Below, in pieces: positions 7,184 to 13,544 of a stretch of DNA of 18,536 bases. The position numbers and the translations under genes were made by a program. Source of the DNA: CAZPCZ01 sp964585225 (GTDB lineage Bacteria > Patescibacteriota > Patescibacteriia > JACPHY01); contig CAZPCZ010000022.1 in assembly GCA_964585225.1 (NCBI GenBank), positions 1 to 18,536 on the forward strand. Reading direction: 5' to 3'. A model generated the notes under the pieces. That model did no database searches. It worked only from the letters and a program-made list of their open reading frames with translations, and was not told the origin of the DNA. How positions within the stretch are numbered: position 1 is the stretch's first letter; the number at the start of each line of letters is the position of its first letter.

Positions 7184-7224
7184 TATCATTGCGAGATTCC
7201 TCGGCGTGACATCGGAATGACGAA
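7184..7224 (-). repeat. Possible fragment of a common intergenic repeat
   Basis: Read on the minus strand, this short gap begins TCGTCATTCCGATG and contains CGAGGAATCTCGC. I recall similar CATTCCGA and GAGGAATCTC strings as parts of interspersed repeats in many environmental genomes. It fills the space between msrB and dnaG almost exactly. The match is from memory only. Confidence 0.3.
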
Positions 7225-7226
7225 GT

Positions 7227-9080
7227 ATGAGCACCGTTGAAGACATCAAGTCCAAGATCGATCTCGCGGACTACCTCCGCGAGCAGGGGGTCCAGCTCAA
7301 GCCGGCGGGGTCCAGCCTGAAGGCGTGCTGTCCGTTCCACAACGAGAAGACGCCGTCGTTCATGGTGAACCGTGCGAAGCAGGTGTACCACTGTTTTGGA
7401 TGTTCGAAAGGGGGCGATCTCTTCACGTTCGTGCAAGAGCGCGAGGGGCTCGAATTTGGAGAGGCACTCCGACTCCTCGCGGAGCGCGCAGGGGTGAAGC
7501 TCGAAGCGCGTGATCCGAGACTTGAAGGGAGGAAGACCCGATCGCTCGGCGTGCTCGAGCTTGCCGCGAAGTGGTTCCACCACCAGCTCACGAAGTCTAC
7601 AGTCGGGGAAACCGCTCGCGCGTACGTCGCGAAGCGGGGCATCGCGGCGGAGACGGTTGAACGATTCCAACTCGGGTACGCACCGGACGCGTGGGATACG
7701 TTGAGCACATTTTTGGTTCAGCGGGGGTTCACGGCACAGGAAATTGTTGAGGCGGGATTGGCGATCGCCAGGCGTGAGGCAGGAGCCGTGAGCCATGAGC
7801 GACACCTCAGACCTCAGACCTCAGACCTCAAGTCTGGTTGCTACGATCGGTTTCGGCATCGCCTCATATTCCCGATTCACGATGCGATGGGGCGCGTGGT
7901 GGGGTTCACCGGACGGATTTTGGAAGGTGGGAAGACGAGCGGCCCCGTAGGGGAAACCGTCGCGAAGTACGTGAACACGCCGGAAACCGCGCTCTACAAG
8001 AAAGGTGCGATCCTCTACGGCCTCTGGTTCGCACGCGATGCGATCCGGAAGGAAGGATTCGCCGTGCTCGTCGAAGGGCAGATGGATGTCATCGCATGTC
8101 ACGAGCATGGCGTGGAACACACCGTCGCGGTGTCCGGGACCGCGTTGACTCCGGAGCAGCTCCGGCTCCTCAAGCGGTATACGACGCGCCTCCACCTCGC
8201 GTTCGACGCGGATCCCGCCGGTGAGGGTGCGGCAGCGCGGAGCATTGACGTAGCGCTCGATACCGGCTTCGACGTGCGGGTCATCCGCATGCCGGTCGGG
8301 TCGGACGGGAAGTCCATCGCGAAGGACGCCGACGAGTGCATTCGGAAGGATGCGGAGGCGTGGCGGCGGGCGGTCGCCAGCCCCATTCCCGTCCTCGACC
8401 ATTTTCTCGACCGCATCCGAGAGCGATATGATCTCAGAGAGCCAATCGCCCAGCGCGATGCAGGACGCCTCATCGTCCAGCACCTCGTGCATGTCGCCGA
8501 TCCGATCGAGCGTGCCGCGTGGGTTCGTCGGAGTGCGGAGGTGATCGGCGTCCCCGAATCCGCAGTGCTCGAGTCGGTTGCCCGAAGTACGCCGCGGAGC
8601 GCGCCCCCCGCATCGCCCTCGACGGTCACCGCACCCGATGCTCCAAGCGACCCACTTGCGCGTTTGAGTGAACGATTTCTCGCACTCTGTCTCCGGTTCC
8701 CGAAGGATGCGGCGACGACGATGACGTCGGTCCCGGTATCGGCGATCCCGGAGTCACACCGACAGTTGTACGAGGCGATGTGCGCCGGGTACACTAGAGG
8801 ACAGTCCACCACAACGCCCGTGGATGGCTTCGTTGACCGCTTGGAGCTCCTCGCGGACCGTGAGTTCGCTGAGCTGCCAGATGAGGCGATTGTCCAGGAG
8901 ATCGCCCACTGCGCTCATGCGCTCCGCCGCCATCACATCACCACCGAGCTCCGACGTCTCGCGCACCAGTTGAAGGTACTGGAGCGATCGACCGGTCACG
9001 CGGCTCCCGCGGGGGAGGTCACCGCGCTCGAGCGGACATTCCACGCTCTGACGCAGGAACTCGCCACGCTCAACTCGTAG
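7227..9080 (+). CDS. dnaG: DNA primase
   Basis: The 617-residue protein has the full DnaG architecture and makes RNA primers for replication. The N-terminal zinc-binding domain uses Cys35, His38, Cys56 and Cys59 (CPFHNEKTPSF, YHCFGC). The catalytic core has YDRFRHRLIFPI (206-217) and GRVVGFTGR (222-230). The TOPRIM site is FAVLVEGQMDVI with Glu283 and FDADPAG with Asp327/Asp329. The helical C-terminal region, after a Pro/Ala/Ser linker near 450-470, fits a helicase-binding domain. An odd feature is residues 183-202, encoded by a 56-base heptad-period repeat, at the usually short linker before the YDRF motif. The primase and sigma genes are adjacent, as in the classical macromolecular synthesis operon; rpsU is not beside them. 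The start has only a weak GGAATGACGAAG upstream. Confidence 0.97.
   Translation: MSTVEDIKSKIDLADYLREQGVQLKPAGSSLKACCPFHNEKTPSFMVNRAKQVYHCFGCSKGGDLFTFVQEREGLEFGEALRLLAERAGVKLEARDPRLEGRKTRSLGVLELAAKWFHHQLTKSTVGETARAYVAKRGIAAETVERFQLGYAPDAWDTLSTFLVQRGFTAQEIVEAGLAIARREAGAVSHERHLRPQTSDLKSGCYDRFRHRLIFPIHDAMGRVVGFTGRILEGGKTSGPVGETVAKYVNTPETALYKKGAILYGLWFARDAIRKEGFAVLVEGQMDVIACHEHGVEHTVAVSGTALTPEQLRLLKRYTTRLHLAFDADPAGEGAAARSIDVALDTGFDVRVIRMPVGSDGKSIAKDADECIRKDAEAWRRAVASPIPVLDHFLDRIRERYDLREPIAQRDAGRLIVQHLVHVADPIERAAWVRRSAEVIGVPESAVLESVARSTPRSAPPASPSTVTAPDAPSDPLARLSERFLALCLRFPKDAATTMTSVPVSAIPESHRQLYEAMCAGYTRGQSTTTPVDGFVDRLELLADREFAELPDEAIVQEIAHCAHALRRHHITTELRRLAHQLKVLERSTGHAAPAGEVTALERTFHALTQELATLNS
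7775..7830 (+). repeat. Degenerate heptad-period repeat inside dnaG
   Basis: Eight consecutive 7-base units can be laid out from 7775. The first units are of TGAGCCA or TGAGCGA type and the last three are perfect GACCTCA copies. The tract stays in frame and encodes residues 183-202 between the zinc-binding part and the catalytic core. A reading frame this uninterrupted through a repeat in an essential gene implies a tolerated loop. Confidence 0.8.
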
Positions 9081-9146
9081 GACTTCGCTCACGGACGAAC
9101 GGCACCGGGAGTGCTGTTCGGTTTCTGTCGCGCGTACCCGCTTGCT

Positions 9147-10355
9147 ATGGCGACGAAACGCGTAGGAAGGAAATCCTCAACGGCGAAGCGACCATTCCGA
9201 CGACCGGCCGGTCGGAGGTCGGCTGCGTTCGTCGCCAAGCCATTGCCGAAAGCCCCGCCGGTCGAACCGCCGCTCGCGGCGATGGCACTGCTCACGCAGA
9301 AGGGGAAGACGCGAAACTTCGTCACCGAGACGGAGCTCCTCTACGCATTCGGCGAGCTCGAGGAGCACATCACGGTGTTCGAGGACTTCCTCGACGAGCT
9401 CACGCGCCTCGGCATCCAGGTCGTCGAGACCGGCGAAGGCGTGCTCGGGAAGCGCGCGGAGCTCCAGCAGGCGCTCGGGAAATCGAAGGAGGGGAAATCG
9501 CGAGAGAAACCGACGGAGATCGCTGAGCACCTCACCGCAGACTCCATCCAGATGTACCTCCGCGAGATTGGCCGAGTGCCGCTGCTCACGCCGAAGGAGG
9601 AGATCATCCTCGCGAAGCGGAAGGACCGTGCGGATCGCGAGGCCGCGAAGAAGCTCATCGAGGCGAACCTCCGGCTCGTCGTCTCGATCGCGAAGAAGTT
9701 CGTCGGGAAGCAACTCTCGCTCCTCGATCTCATCCAGGAGGGGAACATCGGGCTCTTCCGCGCGGTCGAGAAGTTCGACTACAAGAAGGGGTACAAGTTC
9801 TCGACGTACGCGACGTGGTGGATTCGACAGGCAATCACCCGCGCGCTCGCCGACCAGTCCCGGACTATCCGCATCCCGGTGCACATGGTCGAGACGATCA
9901 ACAAGTTCCAGTCCATCGAGCGCCAGCTCATCCAGGACCTCGGACGCGAGCCGATGCCGGAGGAGATCGCTTCGGAGATGGGCGAGGCGATCGAGAAGGT
10001 GAATCACATCATCAAGATCTCGCAGGACACCGTGTCGCTCGAGACCTCGGTCGGCGAGAGTGATGAGGATTCGACGCTCCAGGATTTCATCGAGGACATG
10101 CGGACGGTGACGCCGGACCGCGCGGCGGCGCTCCAGCTCCTGCGCGATTACGTGAAGAACATCATCAAGGAGCTCGGACCGCGCGAGCAGAAGATCCTCG
10201 ACATGCGGTTCGGGCTCACCGACGGCGTCCCGCACACGCTCGAGGAGGTCGGCCGCGAGTTCGACGTCACACGTGAGCGCATCCGCCAGATCGAGGCAAA
10301 GGCGCTCGAGCGCATCCAGACGATGCAGCAGGTGGAGAAGTTGAAGGATTACTGA
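9147..10355 (+). CDS. rpoD: RNA polymerase primary sigma factor (sigma-70, RpoD/SigA)
   Basis: The 402-residue protein is a housekeeping sigma factor that gives RNA polymerase promoter specificity. After a basic, Ala/Pro-rich N-terminus and a short 1.1-like helical part (NFVTETELLYAFGELEEHI), region 1.2 begins at about residue 132 (DSIQMYLREIG). Region 2 is near 173-235, with LLDLIQEGNIGLFRAVEKFDY and YATWWIRQAITRA, the -10 melting and recognition elements. Region 3 carries RIPVHMVETIN. Region 4 ends with the helix-turn-helix VTRERIRQIEAKALERI that reads -35 boxes. All landmarks are intact, consistent with TTGACA/TATAAT-like promoters seen in this window. ATG 9147 is chosen because homology-like sequence starts there. 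GTG 9111 upstream is possible, and neither has a good Shine-Dalgarno site. It lies 66 bases behind dnaG. Confidence 0.95.
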   Translation: MATKRVGRKSSTAKRPFRRPAGRRSAAFVAKPLPKAPPVEPPLAAMALLTQKGKTRNFVTETELLYAFGELEEHITVFEDFLDELTRLGIQVVETGEGVLGKRAELQQALGKSKEGKSREKPTEIAEHLTADSIQMYLREIGRVPLLTPKEEIILAKRKDRADREAAKKLIEANLRLVVSIAKKFVGKQLSLLDLIQEGNIGLFRAVEKFDYKKGYKFSTYATWWIRQAITRALADQSRTIRIPVHMVETINKFQSIERQLIQDLGREPMPEEIASEMGEAIEKVNHIIKISQDTVSLETSVGESDEDSTLQDFIEDMRTVTPDRAAALQLLRDYVKNIIKELGPREQKILDMRFGLTDGVPHTLEEVGREFDVTRERIRQIEAKALERIQTMQQVEKLKDY

Positions 10356-10378
10356 AGCACGGGTATGGTTGCAGCGTG

Positions 10379-10477
10379 GATCGCCGCTCCGCTCCGCGGT
10401 AGCTCAACGGTAGAGCAGTGCCCTGTTAAGGCATTGGTTGTAGGTTCGAATCCTACCCGCGGAGCGGAGCGGCGATC
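10379..10477 (+). other. 21-bp inverted repeat extending the tRNA-Asn acceptor stem
   Basis: Bases 10379-10399 and 10457-10477 are perfect reverse complements. The inner 7 bp form the acceptor stem of the tRNA, and the outer 14 bp would extend it in the precursor. The flanks contain GC-rich short direct repeats (GCTCC on the left, GCGGA on the right). The normal RNase P and 3' processing sites would lie within a long helix. Confidence 0.8.
10393..10464 (+). tRNA. tRNA-Asn (anticodon GTT)
   Basis: A complete cloverleaf can be drawn. The acceptor stem is TCCGCGG with CCGCGGA (7 bp). The D arm is GCTC with GAGC. The anticodon stem is GTGCC with GGCAT, around the loop CTGTTAA with anticodon GTT at 10425-10427. 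The T arm is GTAGG with CCTAC, around TTCGAAT, and the discriminator base is G. The UCC start and G discriminator agree with bacterial tRNA-Asn. The 3' CCA is not encoded. The gene lies 37 bases behind rpoD and may be cotranscribed. Its 3' half is copied in the array that follows. Confidence 0.95.
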
Positions 10478-10764
10478 GGTAGCCCCGACGCTCCGATGGA
10501 CCNNNNNNNNNNNNNNNNNNNNNNNNNNNNNNNNNNNNNNNNNNNNNNNNNNNNNNNNNNNNNNNNNNNNNNNNNNNNNNNNNNNNNNNNNNNNNNNNNN
10601 NNCCCAAGGCGCACCCGCCTCTGGCGGGGAATCCTACCCGCGGAGCGGAGCGGCGATCGGTAGCCCCGACGCTCCGATGGACCGTCGGGGGTCGGTTGTA
10701 GGTTCTGCGCCCAAGGCGCACCCGCCTCTGGCGGGGAATCCTACCCGCGGAGCGGAGCGGCGAT
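10448..10764 (+). repeat. Tandem array of tRNA-Asn 3'-half units carrying a twin-hairpin insert
   Basis: The segment from inside the tRNA T-loop onward (10448-10502) recurs exactly at 10629-10683. A 55-base part (10603-10657) recurs at 10710-10764, giving a period of 107 bases. In the best-visible copy, tRNA bases GGTTGTAGGTTC (10694-10705) are separated from GAATCCTAC (from 10736) by a 30-base insert. The insert consists of two 15-base hairpins: TGCGCC, loop CAA, GGCGCA, and CCCGCC, loop TCT, GGCGGG. Each unit also has an 8-bp stem, CCCCGACG with CGTCGGGG. The number of copies is unknown because of the gap. None of the copies can form a whole tRNA. Confidence 0.9.
10503..10602. other. Assembly gap of 100 N
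   Basis: Exactly 100 undetermined bases interrupt the tandem array. This is a placeholder length, and the gap falls where a repeat would break an assembly. Frames passing through it have no meaning. Confidence 0.98.
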
Positions 10765-10793
10765 TACATCGGTGATACAACATTTTTACAGGT

Positions 10794-11243
10794 ATGGCCA
10801 AATCTGCGCGGAATTGGTGGCTCGGGGGGGCGGTCGTCGTCGTGCTCATTGCGCTCATCACGTGGGCGGGGACGCGGGAGGAGCCGACGCAAGCGATCGT
10901 CGGTACATCGGTCGTGGTCCAGTCGTCGTCAGCAAGCGCACGCGTTGGCGCGCCAACGACATTGACGTGGGAGGTGCGTGCACCGGTTGGAGCCACCGCG
11001 ACACACACCGCGGTGCATTGGGGGACGAGCTCCACGAGCGGTGAGCTCGGTACCGAGGTTGCACCGGGTGCCGCGGGATACCCAAATCTCCTGCCGGACT
11101 ACGCGCAAGGGAGTTTCGCACTTCCGCGCACGTTCTCGAGCGCGATCACATTCACGACTGCAGGGACTCAGTACTACCGCGCCCACGCGATCATTGACGG
11201 AAAGAACTACTGGTCACCGGAGTATTCGGTAGTGGTACAGTGA
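10794..11243 (+). CDS. Membrane-anchored extracellular Ig-like domain protein
   Basis: The 149-residue protein has an N-terminal membrane segment (about 9-25), a short linker, and one domain of about 110 residues with alternating hydrophobic strands. The pattern THTAVHWGTSSTSG, then GSFALPRTFSSAITFTTAGTQYYRAHAIIDGKNYWSPEYSVVV, is what I would expect of an immunoglobulin/fibronectin-like beta sandwich. The YYRAHA-x-x-DG-x-NYWS-x-E signature is one I associate with small exported CPR proteins. The helix may be an uncleaved anchor, as no clear AxA cleavage site follows. Function is unknown, and a surface role is likely. It is followed by a heptad repeat and a hairpin at 11275-11302, so it probably ends its transcription unit. 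No convincing Shine-Dalgarno site is present. Confidence 0.7.
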   Translation: MAKSARNWWLGGAVVVVLIALITWAGTREEPTQAIVGTSVVVQSSSASARVGAPTTLTWEVRAPVGATATHTAVHWGTSSTSGELGTEVAPGAAGYPNLLPDYAQGSFALPRTFSSAITFTTAGTQYYRAHAIIDGKNYWSPEYSVVVQ

Positions 11244-11244
11244 C

Positions 11245-11272
11245 ATCAGTAATCAGGGATCAGTGAATCAGG
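11245..11272 (+). repeat. Intergenic heptad repeat, second copy of the 1796-1816 tract
   Basis: Four 7-base units (ATCAGTA, ATCAGGG, ATCAGTG, AATCAGG) follow the stop of the Ig-like gene by one base. The last three are identical to 1796-1816. Here the tract is intergenic, while the other copy is read as protein. Confidence 0.8.
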
Positions 11273-11274
11273 AC

Positions 11275-11302
11275 AGCCGGTCCGACGAACCTCGGACCGG
11301 CT
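11275..11302 (+). terminator. Strong hairpin, possible terminator
   Basis: Arms of 11 bp (AGCCGGTCCGA and its complement) enclose the loop CGAACC. It lies 31 bases after the stop of the Ig-like gene. The following GGCGTTTG has only three T, so intrinsic termination would be weak. Termination is supported mostly by position. Confidence 0.5.
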
Positions 11303-11307
11303 GGCGT

Positions 11308-11336
11308 TTGACATGTCGGTGCTGTTCCGTTACGGT
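11308..11336 (+). promoter_or_regulatory. Promoter candidate for the site-2 protease gene
   Basis: A perfect -35 box TTGACA (11308-11313) is followed after 17 bases by TACGGT (11331-11336), a poor -10 box sharing only T, A and the final T with consensus. The predicted transcript would start near 11343, leaving a leader of about 30 bases that contains the strong Shine-Dalgarno site AAAAGGAGG (11358-11366) before GTG 11373. Confidence 0.5.
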
Positions 11337-11372
11337 GGGGGCGTTCGTTCCCAACCGAAAAGGAGGCGCTCG

Positions 11373-12965
11373 GTGCGCACATCGTACGTGGGACTTCTCA
11401 CCCTGCTCATCAAGATCGGCAAGCCGTTCATCGCGATCCTCGCGAAACTCGGCACGGTTCTCGTGAAGCTCATCAAGGGCGTGGGCGGCACGAAGCTCGC
11501 GCTTAGTGCCGCATCGTTCGGTGCGTACTCCATCCTCTGGGATTGGCGGTTCGCGGTGACCATCATGCTCTGTCTTGGCATCCATGAGTCAGGACACGTC
11601 TGGGCGATGCGTCGAGTGGGTATGGCGACCCGCGGGTTCTACTTCATCCCGTTCTTCGGCGGTGCTGCGGTTCCGGACAGCGCGTTCCCCTCTGCGTACG
11701 CCGAGGGGTACGTCGCGCTCCTGGGGCCGATCTGGGGGCTCTTCACCGCAGCGGTCGCGTACGCGATCTTCCATGCGACCGGCGAGCCGGTGTTCGGCGT
11801 CGCGGCGTGCTGGATGGCGTTCGTGAACCTCCTGAACCTCATCCCACTCTACCCGCTCGATGGCGGGCGCGTTCTGCGGTCCATCATGCAGTCGGTGCAT
11901 GGACGCGCCGGCACGGTCACCATGCTCGTCGTCGGTGCCATCGCTGCCGCGCTCTGTATGTGGCAGGGGTACTGGCTCTTCGCAATCCTCGGACTCGCGG
12001 GGATCGGCGACGAACGGGAGCGGCGGCGAGCGCAGCGAAGGGGCTCCGACGATTGGGCGGACGATTACCCAATCATGGACCAGGCGGTCCGGGGGCTCGC
12101 GGAGCTGCTCGGTCTCCCCCGCGATGCCGGGTTCGACCGCGTGCAGCTCGCGATCCAACGGTTTCGAAAGGATCCGGATTGGCGAGCGGACCTCGATGAG
12201 CTCCGAGCGCTCCGGAAACAGTTCGGACGTTCGATCACGGCGTTCGCCGCGCTCGAGAAGCGATGGCGAAAGCGGTACGGATACAGCTGGTCCCTGCACC
12301 TGTACGAGGTGATGAGAAACCCGAGTCGGGTGGTGACGTACCTTCCGGGAGCCACCCAGCTGCCGGAAGACGAGCTGCAACGGCTCGATCGTCTCGTCGA
12401 GAGCCTCCGCGCAATCGTGCGTCGGGCAAGCGAGCTCACATCGCGGCTCCGCGATCGGGCCGCCGCACTCGCCGAACAGCGAGGCGTGCAGTCGGGGCCG
12501 CTCTGCCATCGTCAGCGTTTCTCAGAAGGCGACCGACTGGACTCCGCAACGCTCGTTGCCATCGTCTTCTTCACCGCGGAGCCGTTCGAAGAAGAAGGGA
12601 TGCGAGACTTCGGCGTCTCCCACATCGCGCTCGAGGACGAGTACTACCGAGAGGACGAACAGTACAAGGTGGAGGAGGGGCCGGAGCGGTACCGCACGCG
12701 TCTACGGAAGACGGCCCGGCGGAACTGGGCCATGGCCACCGCCGATCTCCTCGTCATCCTCGCTGTGAACGATCGTGCACTCGGAGAGTTTGCGGCGCAT
12801 CACCTGCACGCTCGGCCGCCCGAGGCGCGGGGGATGTCGGTGCAGCAGCTCACGGCGGTACTCGGCACCGCGTGTCTGCTCGCGCTCACGCTCTTCGGAC
12901 TCATGGCCGTGACCGGCGGTCACGAGGCCGCGAAGGGCGCAGTCGAATTCTTCAAGAAGTTCTGA
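11373..12965 (+). CDS. Site-2 protease family (M50) intramembrane metalloprotease with a large C-terminal extension
   Basis: The GTG start at 11373 is fixed by AAAAGGAGG six bases upstream, giving 530 residues. The zinc site HESGH (71-75) lies in a membrane helix. The third ligand motif NLIPLYPLDGGRV (155-167) provides Asp163, as in M50 site-2 proteases, which cleave membrane proteins in the bilayer. Further membrane segments are near 115-135 and 182-208. No PDZ domain is present. Instead, about 270 charged, helical residues (212-480) of unknown fold follow, ending in one more membrane helix near residue 500 and a basic tail. Most minimal S2P proteins end near residue 220, so this extension is unusual. 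It may position substrates such as anti-sigma factors, but no such partner is visible. A strong terminator follows the stop. Confidence 0.85.
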   Translation: MRTSYVGLLTLLIKIGKPFIAILAKLGTVLVKLIKGVGGTKLALSAASFGAYSILWDWRFAVTIMLCLGIHESGHVWAMRRVGMATRGFYFIPFFGGAAVPDSAFPSAYAEGYVALLGPIWGLFTAAVAYAIFHATGEPVFGVAACWMAFVNLLNLIPLYPLDGGRVLRSIMQSVHGRAGTVTMLVVGAIAAALCMWQGYWLFAILGLAGIGDERERRRAQRRGSDDWADDYPIMDQAVRGLAELLGLPRDAGFDRVQLAIQRFRKDPDWRADLDELRALRKQFGRSITAFAALEKRWRKRYGYSWSLHLYEVMRNPSRVVTYLPGATQLPEDELQRLDRLVESLRAIVRRASELTSRLRDRAAALAEQRGVQSGPLCHRQRFSEGDRLDSATLVAIVFFTAEPFEEEGMRDFGVSHIALEDEYYREDEQYKVEEGPERYRTRLRKTARRNWAMATADLLVILAVNDRALGEFAAHHLHARPPEARGMSVQQLTAVLGTACLLALTLFGLMAVTGGHEAAKGAVEFFKKF

Positions 12966-12969
12966 CTCG

Positions 12970-13004
12970 CGCGGCCTCGTTCTTTCGGGGCCGCGTTTCG
13001 TTTT
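12970..13004 (+). terminator. Rho-independent terminator of the site-2 protease gene
   Basis: A 10-bp GC-rich stem, CGCGGCCTCG with CGGGGCCGCG (one T-G pair), encloses TTCTTT and is followed by TTTCGTTTT. It begins five bases after the stop codon and separates this gene from the next promoter. Confidence 0.9.
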
Positions 13005-13005
13005 C

Positions 13006-13014
13006 TGCTATAAT
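13006..13014 (+). promoter_or_regulatory. Extended -10 promoter (TGCTATAAT), probably leaderless
   Basis: A perfect TATAAT (13009-13014) with the extended TG one base upstream lies 8 bases before ATG 13023. No -35 box is possible because that position is inside the terminator. The expected transcription start is at or beside the ATG, and no Shine-Dalgarno site is present. The following GGAATCAC is nearly identical to the one between the -10 box and the ATG at 4454. Confidence 0.75.
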
Positions 13015-13022
13015 GGAATCAC

Positions 13023-13544
13023 ATGGAGATCACCATCCTCCTCCTCAACCTTGCACTCATCCTCGTCACGCTCGTCGTCCTCGGGACGTTCGCGTGGGGG
13101 GCGTTGCGCGGGGCGCCGTGGGTGCCGACGCGCCGTATTGACGTCGGTCGCGCGGTCGCGCTCGCAAACGTCCAGCCAGGCATGGTCGTCGCGGACGTCG
13201 GGTGTGGGGACGGAGGCGTGCTCGATGCGTTCGCGGCCACCGGGTGCCGGATACGCGGGTGGGAGCTCGCCATCATCCCGTGGCTCCGCGCGCGGTGGCG
13301 CTTCCGACACCACCCAGACGCACGTATCCGATACGGCGACTTCTGGCACACCAACCTCTCGGCGTGCGACCTCGTGTATGCGTACCTCCTCCCCGAGACC
13401 CACGCGAAACTTGCGAAGAAGCTCCGTCGGGAGCTTCGTCCGGGCGCGCGCGTCGTCGCGTTCGTCTGGCCGTTCCCCGGTTGGGAGCCGGTCGCGGTGG
13501 ACCGCGCAGAGGGCCGCGCGCCAATCTATCTCTACCGGGTATGA
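13023..13544 (+). CDS. Membrane-anchored class I SAM methyltransferase, FAM173/ATPSCKMT-like (copy 2)
   Basis: The 173-residue protein is a paralogue of the one at 2595-3092. It has an N-terminal membrane helix (4-27), the shared RGAPWVPT (29-36), SAM motif I ADVGCGDGG (57-65), an acidic residue at the end of strand 2 (Glu81), GDFWHTNL and the final VAFVWPFPGWEP. The last motif closely resembles the FPFPHW strand I remember from FAM173/ATPSCKMT protein-lysine methyltransferases. The substrate is unknown; a membrane protein is plausible given the anchor. Transcription begins from an extended -10 box directly before the ATG, so the mRNA is likely leaderless. Its stop overlaps the polX start by ATGA (13541-13544), giving coupled translation. 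Confidence 0.78.
   Translation: MEITILLLNLALILVTLVVLGTFAWGALRGAPWVPTRRIDVGRAVALANVQPGMVVADVGCGDGGVLDAFAATGCRIRGWELAIIPWLRARWRFRHHPDARIRYGDFWHTNLSACDLVYAYLLPETHAKLAKKLRRELRPGARVVAFVWPFPGWEPVAVDRAEGRAPIYLYRV

Noticed and set aside
9177..10235. Long minus-strand frame opposite rpoD
   Set aside because: Leucine/arginine/glutamate-rich antisense shadow of a high-GC sigma factor gene with no start signals.
10448..10764. CRISPR-like repeated units
   Set aside because: Period is 107 bases with near-identical spacing sequence, units derive from the tRNA, and no cas genes or variable spacers are present.
10365..10775. Reading frames on both strands across the tRNA and N gap
   Set aside because: They translate the tRNA, repeats and undetermined bases; nothing suggests a protein.
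10765..10793. Promoter before the Ig-like gene
   Set aside because: GATACAAC and TTTTTACA strings are AT-rich but do not form boxes with acceptable spacing.
11589..12509. Long minus-strand frame opposite the site-2 protease
   Set aside because: Antisense shadow caused by high GC; the plus strand carries intact metalloprotease motifs and a strong Shine-Dalgarno site.
13202..13540. Upstream extension of the polX frame
   Set aside because: It overlaps the methyltransferase gene in another frame and has arginine-rich composition; polX similarity starts at the ATG at 13541.
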